From the NCBI GenBank assembly GCA_963680875.1, contig OY804584.1:95004031-95068030 (forward strand): 64,000 bases of DNA. Direction: 5' to 3'. A program made the position numbers and the translations under genes. The notes below the pieces were generated by a model, which was not told the origin of the DNA, ran no database searches, and worked only from the letters and a program-made list of their open reading frames with translations. This document shows positions 63,701 through 64,000 of the stretch, one piece after another; positions within the stretch are counted from its first letter, which is position 1, and each line of letters begins with the position of its first letter. The stretch comes from Bathymodiolus brooksi. Taxonomy: Eukaryota > Mollusca > Bivalvia > Mytilida > Modiolidae.

Positions 63701-64000
63701 GTTTCACGAGTTATGTTTTCTTGTAATTGTATGATACGTTTCCCGGGTTATGTTTTATTGTAATTGTAAGATACGTTTCCCGGGTTATGTTTTATTGTAA
63801 TTGTAGGATATGTTTCCCGGGTAATGTTTTATTGTCATTGTAGGATACGTTTCCCTTGTTATGTTTTATTGTCATTGTAGGATACGTTTCCCTTGTTGTG
63901 TTTTATTGTCATTGTAGGATACGTTTCCCGAGTTATGTTTTATTGTAATTGTAGGATACGTTTCCCGGGTAATGTTTTCTTGTAATTGTAGGATACGTTT
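57734..64000 (+). repeat. Duplicate of 47.94-54.35 kb, running off the window
   Basis: This is colinear with 47.94-54.35 kb. Displacement is 9,797 bp (265 monomers) at 47937/57734 and 48884/58681, 9,908 bp (268) at 50382/60290, 9,945 bp (269) at 51789/61734 and 9,651 bp (261) at 53726/63377 and 54328/63979. The homologous part of copy A (33.4-38.9 kb) makes this sequence present three times. The shared rare GTAAAGTTTTACTG (53,726 and 63,377) ties it to the third segment rather than to copy A. Private changes include CCCGTG near 58,566, GGGATATG near 61,231 and CTTGTTGTG near 63,895. The block continues beyond the right edge. Confidence 0.8.

Larger units (their letters stand above)
1..64000 (+). 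repeat. 37-bp satellite array filling the entire window
   Basis: A single head-to-tail tandem repeat occupies every base. In window phase the consensus monomer is TGTAATTGTAGGATACGTTT (positions 1-20) plus CCCGGGTTATGTTTTAT (positions 21-37). All copies have the same orientation and no unrelated sequence interrupts them. Complete monomers run from 1 to 63980, giving 1,731 units: 1,664 of 37 bp and 67 of 36 bp. I counted the short units by eye and the total closes exactly against the coordinates. Most copies differ from consensus at only a few positions. The commonest variants are A4>C (TGTCATTG), G11>A or G12>T, C16>T, C22>A, G25>A or T, TT27-28>TA and A36>C. No coding is possible over any length: 37 is not a multiple of 3, and TAA/TAG on the + strand and TTA (stop on the - strand) recur in all frames. 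The function, family and species are not recognised. Its size and higher-order organisation suggest eukaryotic heterochromatin. Confidence 0.98.
19400..64000 (+). repeat. Right domain of the array (recently amplified subfamily)
   Basis: This domain lacks the CCCGTTTATG and ATATTTCC short units. It has its own length variants instead. GATACGTTCCCGAG (one T lost) occurs 7 times from about 20,151 to 42,815. TTGTAATGTAGG (one T lost) occurs 8 times from about 33,080 to 60,840. GGATTCTTTCCTGC occurs twice, at about 29,540 and 44,030. The TTCCGGG short unit is shared with the left domain. Blocks of thousands of bases are nearly identical, which indicates more recent amplification than in the left domain. 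The left boundary is approximate. Confidence 0.7.

Noticed and set aside
1..64000. CRISPR array (short direct repeats at regular spacing)
   Set aside because: There are no unique spacers: the 37-bp units abut directly and the whole period is repeat. No cas gene or leader is present, and copy number is far beyond any CRISPR array.
1..64000. Protein-coding tandem repeat
   Set aside because: The 37-bp period shifts frame each unit. TAA at positions 3-5 and TAG at 9-11 on the + strand, and TTA at 27-29 and 34-36 (stops on the - strand), close every frame within about three monomers. Open stretches are short and arise only where variants remove a stop.
1..64000. CENP-B box-like motif
   Set aside because: The reverse strand contains GGAAACG, part of the CENP-B box, but the essential TTCG and the CGGG at the required spacing are missing. 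A centromeric role cannot be claimed from this motif.
1..64000. Telomeric or subtelomeric simple repeat
   Set aside because: No TTAGGG, TTTAGGG, TTAGG or similar short telomere unit occurs in tandem. The 37-bp unit does not resemble known short telomere repeats.
1..64000. G-quadruplex potential from the GGG in CCCGGG
   Set aside because: There is only one GGG run per 37 bp, separated by about 34 bases, and it is paired with an adjacent CCC. This is a poor fit to quadruplex-forming spacing.
1..64000. Embedded transposon, tRNA, rRNA or other insert
   Set aside because: I followed monomer phase across the whole window and found no break. The length arithmetic closes exactly with 37- and 36-bp units only, leaving no room for an insert.

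Overview
The whole 64 kb window is one uninterrupted satellite DNA array. It contains no gene, RNA gene, mobile element or unique sequence. The repeat unit is a 37-bp monomer, always in the same orientation. Taking position 1 of the window as monomer position 1, its consensus is TGTAATTGTAGGATACGTTT (positions 1-20) followed by CCCGGGTTATGTTTTAT (positions 21-37). Phase can be followed from base 1 to base 64000. The last complete monomer ends at 63980, and a 20-nt partial copy runs to the window edge. The length fits 1,731 complete monomers: 1,664 of 37 bp and 67 of 36 bp, each short one lacking a single base. I counted the 67 short units by eye, and the total matches the coordinate arithmetic exactly (37 x 1731 - 67 = 63980). 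The array has no edge at either end of the window.

An array of this size with higher-order structure is typical of eukaryotic heterochromatin (pericentromeric, subtelomeric or interstitial). I do not recognise the monomer and cannot name the organism. The consensus is about 35% G+C and strongly strand-asymmetric (17 T, 9 G, 7 A, 4 C). It holds two CpG sites and a CCCGGG palindrome.

The array is a mosaic of duplicated blocks. A left domain (about 1-19.4 kb) carries a 117-monomer higher-order repeat of 4,321 bp (4176-8496, copied from 8497) with several internal restarts. It ends in a 1.2-kb block copied 55 monomers downstream (16.3-17.5 and 18.3-19.5 kb). A right domain (about 19.4 kb to the end) has a different set of length variants. 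It contains a 41-monomer tandem duplication (20.46-23.49 kb), a 16-monomer tandem duplication (about 24.2-25.4 kb), a very recent tandem duplication of about 14.5 kb (copy A about 24.31-38.88 kb, copy B about 38.99-53.44 kb), and a further duplication of 9.65-9.95 kb displacement (47.9-54.35 kb copied at 57.7-64.0 kb, running off the window). Every displacement I measured is a whole number of monomers once the 36-bp units are subtracted. This points to unequal exchange or in-register replication/recombination as the only visible rearrangement process.

The monomers work together only as a repeat array, and no coding or regulatory system is visible. The value of the window is its evolutionary record: nested duplications, private indels that can be polarised by comparing copies, and linked monomer variants that act as barcodes.
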